From Hemileia vastatrix (taxonomy: Eukaryota; Basidiomycota; Pucciniomycetes; Pucciniales; Zaghouaniaceae): a stretch of 64,000 bases of DNA. The notes under the pieces were generated by a model that was not told the DNA's origin, made no database searches, and worked only from the letters and a program-made list of their open reading frames with translations. The stretch is taken from assembly GCA_030280995.1 (NCBI GenBank), contig JASXTE010000002.1, positions 3,260,183 through 3,324,182 of the forward strand, read 5' to 3'. Each line of letters opens with the position of its first letter. Positions within the stretch are counted from its first letter, which is position 1. Shown piece after piece: positions 47,292-59,160 of this stretch. A program made the position numbers and the translations under genes.

Positions 47292-50200
47292 ATGCCTCCA
47301 TTTTTTCATGTATGTCAATGTCAAGATCTTGGATGTGTCAATAGAAAGTATCAAACTTCTTCTGGGTCCTTTGAAGTTGGTATGGCTTTCAAAAGCTCTA
47401 ATTCTTATGCAAAACATCAAGAGGAAAGAAATAGGAAGGCCCAGATGGTTATTTCTTCCAACAATCCACTTAACATTGGAAGTTCCCGCTCCACAGAAAC
47501 AGTAAGCTGTATATCTATAGTTCAATGTTAGAATGAAAGTCTTTATGATGTTTCAATGATTTATTACATAGGGGCAGTCGCTATTGGGGGCAGAAGTATC
47601 TTCAACAGTCTCTAGAAACTCAAATCTTGGGGAACGGTATAGCCAAATAATTATGTGGCAGGCAGCAAAGCTTTCTTTGATTCATCATTTGAGCAAAGAA
47701 GGTTGTACTCAATTTTTGGATGAAGAAATTAAGAAGCTCAAACTTCTAGGTGATAGTGGAATACTGGATTCTGATAGCATTGTCCGCCTGGTCCCACGCT
47801 CGATAGATACAGTTTTTAGTCGATTAAAGCTCAATCAATCATTTTTCACTAAAACATGCTGTCCTAAATGCTTTGCTCTTTATGAGTATAACTCTGAATC
47901 TCAACCATCTATACTATGTTGCAATCAACCGTTTCTTTCATCATCAAAGCGCTATTTAAAAATGTTTGGAGCAGGACAAATTGCAGTTAAATGTGATGAA
48001 AGGCTGTATTTGATGGAGGAACATCAAGAACATGTAAAATACTTATCTCTTAAAACATTTCATCACCACTCTTTTATCGACTGGCTTAAGGAAAAGATCA
48101 AACTGTTCAAATTTGAGCTTCTGATTGAGAAGAAAACCCCTGTGGCAGAACGTGTAGAGTGTGATTTGATGAAGGATGTTTGTGATGGTTCAATTTGGAA
48201 AAACTTTCCCATAACCACTCCAGCTCTGGATAGCAATGATGATGAATATACGATAACTTCAGGCAACTTAATGTTTACTTTATATGTCGACTGGTTTAGG
48301 CCTGGTGGCAATAGGATTGGAGGTCATCAGAAGTCTGTAGGCAATATTATGATGGTGTGTATGAACCTACCTCAAGAAGATAGATACAAAATGGAAAATC
48401 TTTTTTTGTATTCTATTATACCCGGACCAACAGAACCCACAAGTGAACAGCTTAATCACCTTCTAAAACCACTGGTTAATGATCTACAAACTCTATGGGA
48501 TGGTATATTGATTGAAAAGACACATCTTTATCCACGAGGCCGGAAATTAAGAGTTGCATTGTTCTCTTTGATAGGTGACATTCCTGCAATACGAAAATTG
48601 GCTGGCTTTTCGAGTCACTCTGCAAAAATGTTCTTCTCTTTCTGTAATATCTCTAAAGATGAAATTAGTGAAAAGAATGTGGGAAATTTTTCATTACGGA
48701 ATCATGAGGATCATATGTGCTGGGCAACAAAGTGGAAAAATTCTAAGTCACATTGGGAGCGTGTATCAATTGTTCAAAATCATGGGGTACAATGGAGTGA
48801 GCTGAATAACCTTGAATATTGGCGTCCAACTGAATATTGCTCAATTGATGTTATGCATTCACATATGCTTGGCAACCTAAAAGATCACAGTCTAAGCTAT
48901 TTTCAAATCCAAAATGCAGCAAAAGATCTAGAAAGAAAGCTGGAAAAGGATAAAAATTGGCATGTAAGAGAAGAAGATGATGATTTATTTTCTGATACTT
49001 CACTGCACAAACATTCGAAAAAACGTAGAAGTAGCTTAAGCACCACGAATAATGATGATGATGATACAGGACACACGAGACAGCACAAGCGGCAAAGACG
49101 TACGAGTTCAAGACAGTCATCAAGTCATCATGGACTAGATAATGAAGGATTGGGAACAAATCGATCAAGAAGCCAGAGTAGGTCATCCAGCTCCAAATTT
49201 ATTCCTCCATATAGCGATGTGGCCTCAATACAGTCTCACAGCAGTGACAGTAGGAATTCATTGTATAACTTAAGGCAAAGAAGCATTAGCATATCACAGA
49301 GTGAAGGATCTCACTCATCAAATGAGACAGCTAGAGATGAAGAAAATAAAAGGAAAGGTAAGGAGAAAGAAAATGAAGGTAGCAGTAATCCACGAATCAC
49401 AGCAGCAGAGCTACAGGTTGTATGGAAGATGATTGATCAAGTAAGAAGACCTTCCTGGCTAACACGAGTTCCAAAATCGGTAGGATCTAAAAAGGCAGGA
49501 TCCCTCAAGGCAGCAGAATGGCACATGCTGTATACTCTCTACTTCCCTTTGTCACTTATACCCCTTTGGTTTGAAAAATTTAAAGAATCTGAATCTTCAG
49601 CTTCCTCAGCTGATAAACCAAGAGAATATTATCTTCTCAAGTCACTTGTAACATTATGCTCAATCACCAATTTTTTGACATTAAAAAATATACAGACTAA
49701 TGAGCTTAAAGATCTAGATCAATTTCTGTTAGAGTATCGTGAGTGCCTTGAAGAGGGTTGGAAGAATATTAATGCAAAGCCAAATCTGCATATCACTCAA
49801 CATTATCCTGAAATGATAAAGGGTCTTGGTCCACCATCAGGTACAGCTACTTGGTCTGGAGAGCGGGTGAATCATATATTATCTGAAATTCCAAACAATC
49901 ACCATCCACGTATGTAATGTTTGTAAGCAATGATTTAAAAACTCAGCTGTGCTAATTTATTAATATTTACCACAGGAGAGATACCGCTAACAATGCTAAA
50001 ACATTGGTATCGGAAGTCTAGGGTATTAGATCTTGGTGAAGCTGAAGATAATGATCAATGTGAGACTAAAAAAATCCATATTGATCTCAATAAACAAAAC
50101 AAATGGATCCATCTAAGTATGGCATTATTTACTAAATGGGTAAGGGCACGAATGGGAAAAGAAACTTCAAGACGGGCTTTGACACCATCGGAGAAAAGTG

Positions 50201-50670
50201 GGGATTGGGTAGTTGAAAATGTAGCAAGCATATTGATACATGGAAAGAGGTTTACTAGTTACCATCGACACATTGCTAATTCAACAATTGAGTTCTACTA
50301 TGGAAAAGATAGCCAGTTTGGGCAAATTGATGATCTTTTCAGATCAAAGGAAGAGATTGATCAAATATATTTAATAGTAAGTCCTTTCAAAGAGCTCCGT
50401 CCAGAAGAAACATCAAAGGATCCCTATGAGCTTTTCCCACAAGTGCATTGTCGGTTAGTAAGAGTAGCCAAAGCAACTCAAATTGTGATTAAGAAAGATG
50501 CAATAATTGGACATGCAGCTACTGTCGAGCACAAAAAAGGAATGTTTGGAATCAAAGACGAGGTTGTCACTGCCATTGGACTGCAGACAGTAGTGAGTGA
50601 AAAAATTAATCAAATTTATTTTCTGTTGACTAACATCTTTGTGTTAATTTGGGATTGTGGAAATTTGTAG
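47292..50670 (+). CDS. Tnp2-like CACTA transposase, 3 exons, 1080 aa
   Basis: DDE/D transposase of the CACTA (EnSpm, Tnp2) type. Exons: 47292-47501, 47572-49909, 49976-50670; both introns fit GTAAGC/GTATGT donors and TAG/CAG acceptors. A cysteine cluster CCPKCFALYEYN lies near residue 166. The catalytic core begins with LYVDWFRPGGNRIGG (Asp near 310), then MMVCMNLPQEDRYKMENLF and IIPGPTEPTSEQLNHLLKPL, with a second Asp in IGDIPAIRKLAGFSSHSAK (near 406) and WSELNNLEYWRPTEYCSIDV. A long Ser/Arg/Lys-rich insert (about 49000-49380) separates it from the conserved SWLTRVPKSVGSKKAGSLKA and EWHMLYTLYFPLSLIPLWFE. I recognise the same motif order from Agaricomycete Tnp2-type proteins. The frame is intact. 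A GTAGTG donor near 50593 could alternatively join to 51090, fusing the next gene. Confidence 0.85.
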
Positions 50671-51096
50671 GATTGGTGATATTTGTAAATGGTGAAAGAA
50701 ATAATTCAATGCTCGATTAAAAAATGCAATGCATCCAACTTACCTTATCATAAATCAGTGAACAATTACTTTGGTTGCTTTTATTGCAAGAGAACCCATG
50801 CTTTCAATGAGTCATTTTTATCTTAAATGTAAGAATGAAAGAAATAAAATCATGATAATGAGAAATATGATAAAATTTTTACTTAATGAATGATCTTCTT
50901 GCTCATTCATCTACTATAAATAGTTTGACCTTCCAACTTTAGCTGATAGCTATATATTATTCACTTTATTTTTCGACAAGAGAACATACACGTTTACAAG
51001 ACTATATACATAGTATCTTTTTTTACTTTAGCTTTGATAGGTATAAATTTTAACAACTGATTATTTTTATTTTATTTTATTTTATTACAGTTCATT
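50671..51096. other. Spacer between transposase and orphan gene 2
   Basis: AT-rich. It ends with a pyrimidine-rich TTTATTACAG at 51080-51089, a good 3' splice site that could belong to a 5' UTR intron or a fusion transcript. Confidence 0.4.
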
Positions 51097-52743
51097 ATGG
51101 ATGATAATTTTGAAGGGATGTCTGTTGACCCAACCGATTCTGATTGTTTTCCGCCTCAACATACTAATACTGGAAATACTCCTCCACCACCCTCTTCTGA
51201 TCCACCTCCAGATGCATCTCAATCTGTACCACCTAATCCCAATCCAGGCCAAGAGTCTCATTCAGAACCGAGAAATTTTAATCCCAATCATCCTTCTGCT
51301 TCTGAAAGTGCTGATCAGCTAGGAAGAGATTGGGCTAGTGAAGTATTGAGGGAATTTTTCGGAGACCAATCATCATCTGCTCAGCCTAACCAAGGAGCAA
51401 GCACAAGTGGAGCAGGTAAGTCAAATTTGTAGTGTATTCTTTTATTGAAAAATAACCAATTTAATTAACTTATTTGAATTGTTAGTGAATCCCTCAATCA
51501 TTATGGGTATCAGTGATTACCACAGACTCAATTCAGCAGAGTCTCATGAGCGAGAATGGGGGTTAAGGGCTGTAAGAGGCTTAGTTAGAAGGAATAATGT
51601 TTCTAGGAGCTCGGACAGTCTAAATAGAAATATTTACCACTTTCTGAAGTATTGTCTTGGGGGATCAACACAAATATCAAAATATCCTGCGAGCCCAACA
51701 CCTTTGGAGATTGAAAATTGGAAAGATTGGAGCCAATTCAAACTAAAAACCATTCAAACTGTCCTAACCCAAGTCCAATCTTCTAACCATGCCAATTCTG
51801 CAGCTGATCGACAATTTCTGATAACCAATTCTATAGCCTTCTTGCGATCCAAAATTCGACTACCCGAATTTTTTCCAGCACCTGAGCCTCAAGGACTAAA
51901 AGGAGGAGCACCGATCCCACTTTCTGTCAAAAGAAACTTAGAGCGTGAATTGCAAGAAAAAGGTTTTCGGAAATTCGCGTTTGATTGGACTTGCCGTGAT
52001 TTTTCAGAATCAACTTGGAATCAAGTCATGGGAAGCATAGTATGCGACCACTGTACCAGATGGCTCACCACCTTGAATACAATCGATCAGTCAAAGCTTC
52101 AGTTCACTCAATGTGTTATTGAGAAATGGGTAGTTAATAAGGGGAAGGAGATGATAAGGTTGTTTGGGCAAGAAGAGGAAAGGGTAGCAAGAGAAAAGAT
52201 TGAAAAGAGGGCAAGGGCACAAGTAAAACGTTATCGGACCAAGGTAAGTTTTTTATTTTACTTTGCTTTTTGTTATTATGAAGCTGATTTAGTTGGAATT
52301 CAGATTGCTAGTGCATGCTACAAGTTAGCAAGAGATCTCTGCAGTGATGTGCCAGGTTTTGTTGTGCTTTTTCATGATACTAGGTGCATCTCTGATATCG
52401 AGGAAGGCCCAGCACCAGCCCCAACTGCACCTATCCGAGCTATTCCTGGATGGCGAAATCCTGAACTCAATGATTTGTTTAAAAAAATGGATAAGATGAC
52501 AAAGGACTTAGCCCATACACCAGCTCAAAAAAATCAGCATTAAAAACATATTCACGGTCATCAGAAAGGACAGTTGCACAAAATGGTATATTCAATGTTC
52601 CCAAATACCTCCCCAAGAATTGCTATTCAGCAACATTTTTGCAAGGATTATCTGTGAATGAACGTGAGTCACTTGGGGTTGGAGCTGATATTGATCTGGT
52701 AAAGATTAGGGAATCAATTAATAGAGCATCAACATCATCATAA
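51097..52743 (+). CDS. Orphan spliced gene 2 (CACTA accessory protein?), possible frameshift
   Basis: Unrecognised protein on the transposase strand. Exons: 51097-51415 (MDDNFEGMSVDPTDSDCFPP, a Pro/Ser/Asn-rich disordered start), 51486-52243 (starts VNPSIIMGISDYHRLNSAES; later FDWTCRDFSESTWNQVMGSI and a basic helix EKIEKRARAQVKRYR), and 52304-52543. Introns use GTAAGT donors and TAG/CAG acceptors. The annotated frame stops at 52543. After a run of seven A (52526-52532) the next frame stays open for 70 more codons to TAA 52741-52743 (TYSRSSERTVAQNG..., NRASTSS), which suggests a one-base deletion in the A run. CACTA elements usually carry a second, DNA-binding protein (TnpA-like). That role is inference from position and the basic region. 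Confidence 0.65.
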
Positions 52744-52954
52744 CTTAGGTATAACGGTGATCTTCTGTGTAATATAGCTATCTTATATTGAATTTTATGT
52801 ATTCTGTTTTTTTTCAAAGCAGCTTGGTAAATGTTATAAAGTGGTATTGAGAGAGAGTAACATTTTATTTAAGAAAAACAAATAATGTATGAGATATAAA
52901 AATGTATTTTCAACAAATTGATGGTCCATACCTCTTTATGTCACATTTATGTAT
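52744..52954. other. Gap before the palindrome array
   Basis: AT-rich 3' flank of orphan gene 2; no feature identified. Confidence 0.4.
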
Positions 52955-54480
52955 CCATATTAATTTCAATTGAATTTAATGTTGACCAATACATAGTGAA
53001 TACACGCTATGCCACTTATACTTGCCAGGCATTGCTACCATTAAATATGCCAGTATCAAAAATTAATTTCGATCGAAATTAATGAGCATGATAATCATGA
53101 ATTTCTGGAGTCAACTGCTTATTTTTATGCATGGTGCCTTGCCAACATTAATTTCGATCGAAATTACTTTTGATACTGGCATATTGCATGGTGTCTATTC
53201 CTGGAAAGTGTAAGTGGCATAGTGTGTATTCATTACGTATTGGTCAACATTAATTTCAATAGAATTTAATATTGACATTTTCATATTGAACCCAAACCAG
53301 CAAACGACCCAAAAAATTCTTCATAAAACTGCTCATTAATTTTGATCAAAATTAGTGAGCACCATATACATATTGAATGGTAGTTATATCTGGTGTGTGT
53401 AAGTTGTAAAGCTTGTGTTCAATGTTTATTGGTCAACATTAATTTTGATTGAAATTAATATTAATGTGTAAATGATATTTACATGCTCAATATGCATTGT
53501 AATGTGTTTACTTAAAAATAGAGTGCCCTACTTTTCATCTTACATAAAAATGCTTGGTTGCATGTCAAATTCAATTTTTATTAAAATTAATGTTGACATG
53601 TTACCATGCATAACAGTAAGCAACTGACTGAATAAATTGATGATAATCATGAACCTTAATTTCGATCGAAATTAATGTTGCCAAGTGCAGATTGAAAAAA
53701 AGCTATGCCACTTACACTAGCCAGGCATATTTACTATTTATTATGTATTGGTCAACATTAATTTTTATAGAAATTAATATGGATATGTAAATTTTATATT
53801 TACCCTCAACATGTATAGTAAATTTCAATACTTAAAAATACTTGCCGTCCTTTACATGTCATGCAAAAAAGCATTATATCATTTCAACATTAATTTTGAT
53901 CAAAATTAATGTTGGAATGCCATTATGCATTGAAACAACTAACTGACTGAAAAAGTTCATGATCAAAATGCTCATTAATTTTGATCAAAATTAATGTTGA
54001 CCAATACATATTGAATATAAGTAATCTCCACTTACTCAGACCAGATATAACTACCATTCAATATGTATATGGTCAGCCTTAATTTCGATCGAAATTAATG
54101 GGAAGTTTTATGAAGAATCTTCTGGGTTGTTTTCTGGCTTGGGTTCAATATGCAAATGTCAACATTAAATTCGATCCAAATTAATGTTGACCAATACATA
54201 ATGAATACACACTATGCCACTTACACTTTCCAGACATATATACATGCAATATGCCAGTATCAAAAGTAATTTCGATCGAAATTAATGTTGGCAAGGCACC
54301 ATGCATAAAAATAAGCAGTTGACTCCAGAAATTCATGATTATCATGCTCATTAATTTTGATCGAAATTAATTTTTGATACTGGCATATTTAATGGTAGCT
54401 ATGCCTGGCAAGTGTAAGTGGCATAGCATGTATTCATTATGTATTAGTCAACATTAATTTCGATCGAAATTAATATGGAC
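52955..54480. repeat. Nested palindrome array: 1.5-kb inverted repeat built from short palindromes
   Basis: About 16 copies of a short palindrome, TTAATTTCGATCGAAATTAA or a variant, recur every 80-130 bp. Their centres (52969.5, 53072.5, 53157.5, 53259.5, 53345.5, 53448.5, 53665.5 against 54463.5, 54360.5, 54275.5, 54174.5, 54088.5, 53984.5, about 53768) all mirror around 53716.5 to within a base; only one pair (53580.5/53899.5) is displaced. The spacers are also inverted copies: for example, TGCCACTTATACTTGCCAGG near 53010 reappears as its near complement near 54400. The whole is one large inverted repeat with arms of about 750 bp. No coding frame. Confidence 0.92.
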
Positions 54481-54900
54481 ATGGACTATGCATAAAATTC
54501 CTATAAGTATAGGTAAGCTAAGCAGTTAGATAAACTGGTTTGATCAAGTACACCATATAAAAATTGAAGTTTTAATGCCTTGGTTAATTTCAATCAAAAT
54601 TAATTTTAAGCCATGCATGTTGAATTTTATCTATGTCTGTGTAGTCCATGTGAAATGGCTTGTATTCAATATGCAGGGGTCTATATTAATTTTGATCGAA
54701 ATTATGAGGTTCATTGCCTCATAAATTTGATGGTTTCTGTCAGTGTTTCATGCATGGTGCCATCTGATACTTGTTGATTCCTATCAAAATTAATTTCAAC
54801 ACCAATATATTGAATACAAACCATGGCACTTACAGTACTTGGTCATAGCTAAAATTCAATATGCTAGTCTCAAAATTAATTTCGATAGAAATTAATCAGG
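54481..54900. repeat. Degenerate continuation of the palindrome array
   Basis: Four more related palindromes, near 54590, 54695, 54785 and 54878, follow at similar spacing. They lie outside the symmetric 1.5-kb structure and are more diverged. Confidence 0.7.
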
Positions 54901-55929
54901 ATCCATGAAGTTTATCAATAGTGTATGAGTTAAGTTTCAAGTCATATGTTTCATCATTTTCTTGAACCCATTTCTAGGTTATCTCAACAATTTTTTTCAA
55001 GTTTTATTATATTAATCAAAACTGTGGTAAGTTGTGAAAAATTAGCTAATCCAAATCTCAAATTGAATATTTATATTTTAATAATTTTGAATGTTGCTTA
55101 AGGTATTTCATTGGGTGATTCATAATAATATTTTATCAACTTAGTAGTCCTATAACTTTTGAAAAGTAACAATTTTGGTATAGTTAGGGACAACAATGCA
55201 ATATCTTGTGCAGACTAAGATATATTGCAAAATAAAACTATTCAATTTTTTTTTCCCTTAGTTGTATCCAAGTTTATCAAAGGTTTGGTCACGGTGCCCA
55301 CACCCTAGCCTGACACTCCTCCTGTCACTTAAAAAACAAATTCTTATCTTAAATTCTAATGTTACCAATTTTATATTTATAATTCATTTCTTGTTTGATG
55401 AGGCATATCAGTATATATGTGAATCTCGCATTGTCATCTGAAATTAAATTTAACAAATATTCATAAAGGATTATCCTTTTTTTTCATATAATATACTAAT
55501 TAAGTGTATCTCCATTGTTTAGGAGTAAATTCTAATTTAAAAAATTTTGTATTTACCCGTGGCAATTTGAATATGGGATATAAATTTGTTATTATTTGTT
55601 TTTCACACTAAAAGTCCCCAAAGAATTACTAGTATTTTCTGTTAGCTACATCAAATTTCACTTCAATATAAACAGATTGTGATTTAGCATGTTACTCAGT
55701 TTACCCCACTATGAATAATACATGTTAAAAAAAGCTCAAATAATATAAAATCCCCCTCTTTATGTTTTCTGTTTCTTTCATCCTCACTTTAATTTTAATC
55801 TTATTCAATTTTTTATCCTATTAAAATATCAACTTCAATTTTCTAGAATAGAGTTTCTTATAATTATTCATCATATTACATCATAATTTTTTGATATCGA
55901 ATACTTTTTTTTAATATTCATTAATCAAT
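54901..55929. other. AT-rich spacer
   Basis: No gene or repeat recognised. It contains the promoter region of orphan gene 3; no reliable TATA box could be chosen. Confidence 0.5.
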
Positions 55930-58360
55930 ATGTCTAGTATACAAAATCCTACACCTCCACTTTGTATGTATATCATGTTCCTCTCTCTTAATTTATATAT
56001 TTCACTTATGTTCTATATCTTTTTTTTTCAAAAATTTGATTTTCCAGCACCCAAATGTGTTTCATCCCACTCTCTGATTGATACTTGCTTTGAAGCTTTT
56101 GAGCTTGAACCATGTCTGCCACATGGCATGGCACCTAACCCTCCTGTACTTAGCAATGAGAGGCAGGAAATAACAAGAGTTCAGTATCGCAATTTACTTG
56201 AATTGGATAGAGATAAAACAGAAGAGCTTGTCAAGATCCTTAACAATAATCCTTCTCCTTCATATTTATCTAACCCTTGTAATGAATTACTCCAATATGT
56301 GAAAAGCCTTGAAAAATGTATGTTCATCACCTTTTTTGTCTCCTTTTAAATTAGTAGATAAGATTATTAATATTTTTTTTTCTTCATATATATTTGTAGC
56401 TTATGAGGAGGGTATGATTCCTCCTGATGAAGTCATTGTCATTAGGGATGATGATGAGACAGATGAACCATCAGCTTCAACTCATGCTTCAACTTCTAAG
56501 GAAAATCTTGAAACACCTGTTATCCGCTCCAAGAAAAAGAGATTATCCCAAGGCTCCTCTTTTGTTCGACGTATTAAACCGGCTTCTGCTAATAAATTTT
56601 CTGATGTATCAAATAATAAATCTCAAAAAAAAAGCAAAGGTTTTGATAATGAGTATATTCTTGTTTCCTTTTTTTTTATTGTTATTCTTTTATCTTTAAA
56701 ATTCAATCATATATCTCTTTTATTGCTTACATATTGTACTTTTTATCTTTCTTTTGATATTTTGTACCAGAAACTCACCTGCTGTAGATTGTTCCATCCA
56801 TAAACGCCCTCTCCCTGATGAAGATGATGAAAAGAGCAATGAAAATAGCGATGATCAACTGTCAGAATATGAAGCTATGCTTGTTCATCAAAAAAAGCAA
56901 AGTTTAAAATCTTCTTCAAGACATGTTGATATGTTTGATAAAGATGATGATTCAAACAGCTCATCACCAAATTCCTTCATTTCTAAGAAGCAATACCCAT
57001 CACCTCCTAAATTACCTACTTTGACCTCTTTGAAAGCTTCTCTACCAATGAAATCAACTCCAATCAAGATATCGAAAAAACCTCTAACTTATTCACCCTC
57101 AGTTCTAAAAGAATCTGATTTGCAGGAGGAATTCTGTAAAATTCATAATTTTTATAAAGGTAGAATCAGCACGGCAAAGGTCCTCAGGTCGTGGTTGGAA
57201 ATTGTTACTCTCCTCGAATTACGCTCTTCTACTTCTTCCCAACAACCCATGTCAAATATTCCAATGTTTACTTTTCATTGGGAAAAATCTTGTGGAGAAG
57301 ATTGGCTTTCAAAACTTACTGAGTTATGTAAGTTACCATAATTTTTAGTCTTGACTTTTGTTCTTTTACTTATTTTTTTTTTCCTTTTGTAGCAAATATT
57401 TTTTTAGAGATTGATAGCTCACAGCTATGGGTACTCGATAATATTGATTTCAAAAAAATGGAAGATTTATGTGATCCTGATGGTTTAAATACTGAAATTC
57501 TTTCCTCAACAAAGAAAACGGATCACCCTGAATCCAATCTTATCCAAATGCTCATGAGATTAATGATCCCAAGTGACCACTGCCATTCTTCATGGGTATC
57601 TCTTATATCATCTTCACTTTATCTGACCGCACATGAATTCAGCCAGCTTCCATCACATCAAAACATTAACTCAGATTGTCCAATTGAACGTGGTCTTCAG
57701 CTTCTAGCTCACCTTTCAAATCTGAAGAGTCCGATTTCTGATGGCTTAGAAGTTGGTCCCACTGCACTTCAAACCCGTGATATATCAATGTCAACTCTTC
57801 TTCAAATCAGCAATATTATCATTGATATAATTATGTCAATTATCATTCTTAAATCAAAATATTTTGCTGCAACAATATCAAGTGGCAAGACTAGTGAAGC
57901 TCAACAATCAAGTGAGAAAAACGAAAATACTGAACTGACTATAATGAGAGAGAAACAAAAGGCTGCACTAAACAAAATAAATTCTGAATACTCCCACCAC
58001 CGATATCAATCTTTCACATTCTATATAATTGATGGTGTCCGTGGTTTATTTCTGAGCTCTCAAGATCATAGATTGGCTTCAGCAGCTGATTGCTTGGAGG
58101 TAATATCCGAAGTTAAGTTTCTTAATTTACATGAAAAAAAAAATCATTTGATGGAAGAAATAATTTGGAAAAATTTAAATAACTATATTTTAACATTAAT
58201 AAAACCTTTTATAGGCAAGTGTGATCCATTTCCTTTAAAATTTGATACCCCAAGTCCTCCGGGAATTGCTAGGGCTATTTCTGCAGATTTTCTTAATCAC
58301 TGGAGCTCCATTCAGCCAGTATCACCTTTTTTTGCTAAACATAGCCTTTCAATAAATTAA
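55930..58360 (+). CDS. Orphan spliced gene 3, 5 exons, 693 aa
   Basis: Unrecognised protein. Exons: 55930-55963, 56048-56317, 56400-56652, 56771-57327, 57393-58360; all introns have GTATGT/GTATAT/GTAAGT donors and CAG/TAG acceptors and all phases agree. The N-terminus is MSSIQNPTPPL joined to SPKCVSSHSLIDTCFEAFEL. Residues about 100-300 are acidic/serine-rich and disordered (VIRDDDETDEPS, EDDEKSNENSDDQLSEYEAM) with basic patches (RSKKKRLSQGSS), compatible with a nuclear protein. The last 400 residues look folded and alpha-helical (HNFYKGRISTAKVLRSWLEI, YSHHRYQSFTFYIIDGVRGL). No membrane segment in the spliced product and no known catalytic motif. Intact frame between the palindrome array and the TET/JBP gene, which it faces convergently. 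Confidence 0.65.
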
Positions 58361-59160
58361 TATTCCAACATGTAAATAGATAAAGTTCTTTCTATATGAT
58401 ATATCTTGTATAATTCAAGTTATTTTCCTTCAAATATGTCAAAAATGTGACCATCTTTGAAATTTATTAAGTAACCTTTGACATGATTTTCTAAATTAAT
58501 TATTAAAAAAAATTATTGTAAGTCCAGCAATAACAAAGATTTTAAAATCTACTTATATGATTTCAAATACTTGTATTAAATTCTTAAATATTTTATTGTT
58601 TATATAAAAATATGATAACTGCTCTAGTTTTGTTACTTTACCTTTAATATTATATAATCTATTAATTATTACAAATATTTTTGTTGATTGTAACATTTTT
58701 AATCAGAAGTATAACAATTTAAATAATTAAATGAGTACATTCTTAAAAAAATACAATTTAATCTATTATTGATTCAAAATTCTTTCTTCAACTCTTTATT
58801 ATTAACTTTTTTATTAATAAGCCTGTTTGACCTAAAATACTATACAGTTAATTTGGTAGCATTAAAAGCACATTTTTATGGCTAATATATTTCAAATTCT
58901 TTATTATAGTTTTTTTTATTTTAGAACCTTTGCTACCAATTTAATAAAAATGACATTTCAAGATTTCACAACTTATATATTTCCTCAAAAGTAAATCAAA
59001 TTTTCTTATAATATTATGAAAAAAAATTATTTTATTTCACAAATAAAAAAAAATAGATAATACTATAATTATCAAAACTGAAAATGTTACAGCTACTCCC
59101 AGTATTTATCATGTTTAAATTTGCATTAAGTTGTGTATATATAATATAAATTTTTAATAT
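58361..59160. other. Convergent 3' intergenic region
   Basis: Very AT-rich, between the ends of orphan gene 3 and the TET/JBP gene. No coding region seen. Confidence 0.5.

Noticed and set aside
47292..50670. Transposase as a KDZ (Kyakuja-Dileera-Zisupton) family member, because of the TET/JBP link
   Set aside because: The motif order (VDWFRPGG, MNLPQEDRYK, IIPGPTEP, GDIPAIRKLAG, LKAAEWHMLY) fits Tnp2/CACTA proteins, and the CAC...G-run terminus with 3-bp duplications in related MITEs agrees.
52955..54900. CRISPR-like regular spacing of short repeats
   Set aside because: The repeats are palindromes with inverted, not unique, spacers in a eukaryotic transposon context and no cas genes. It is a nested inverted repeat.
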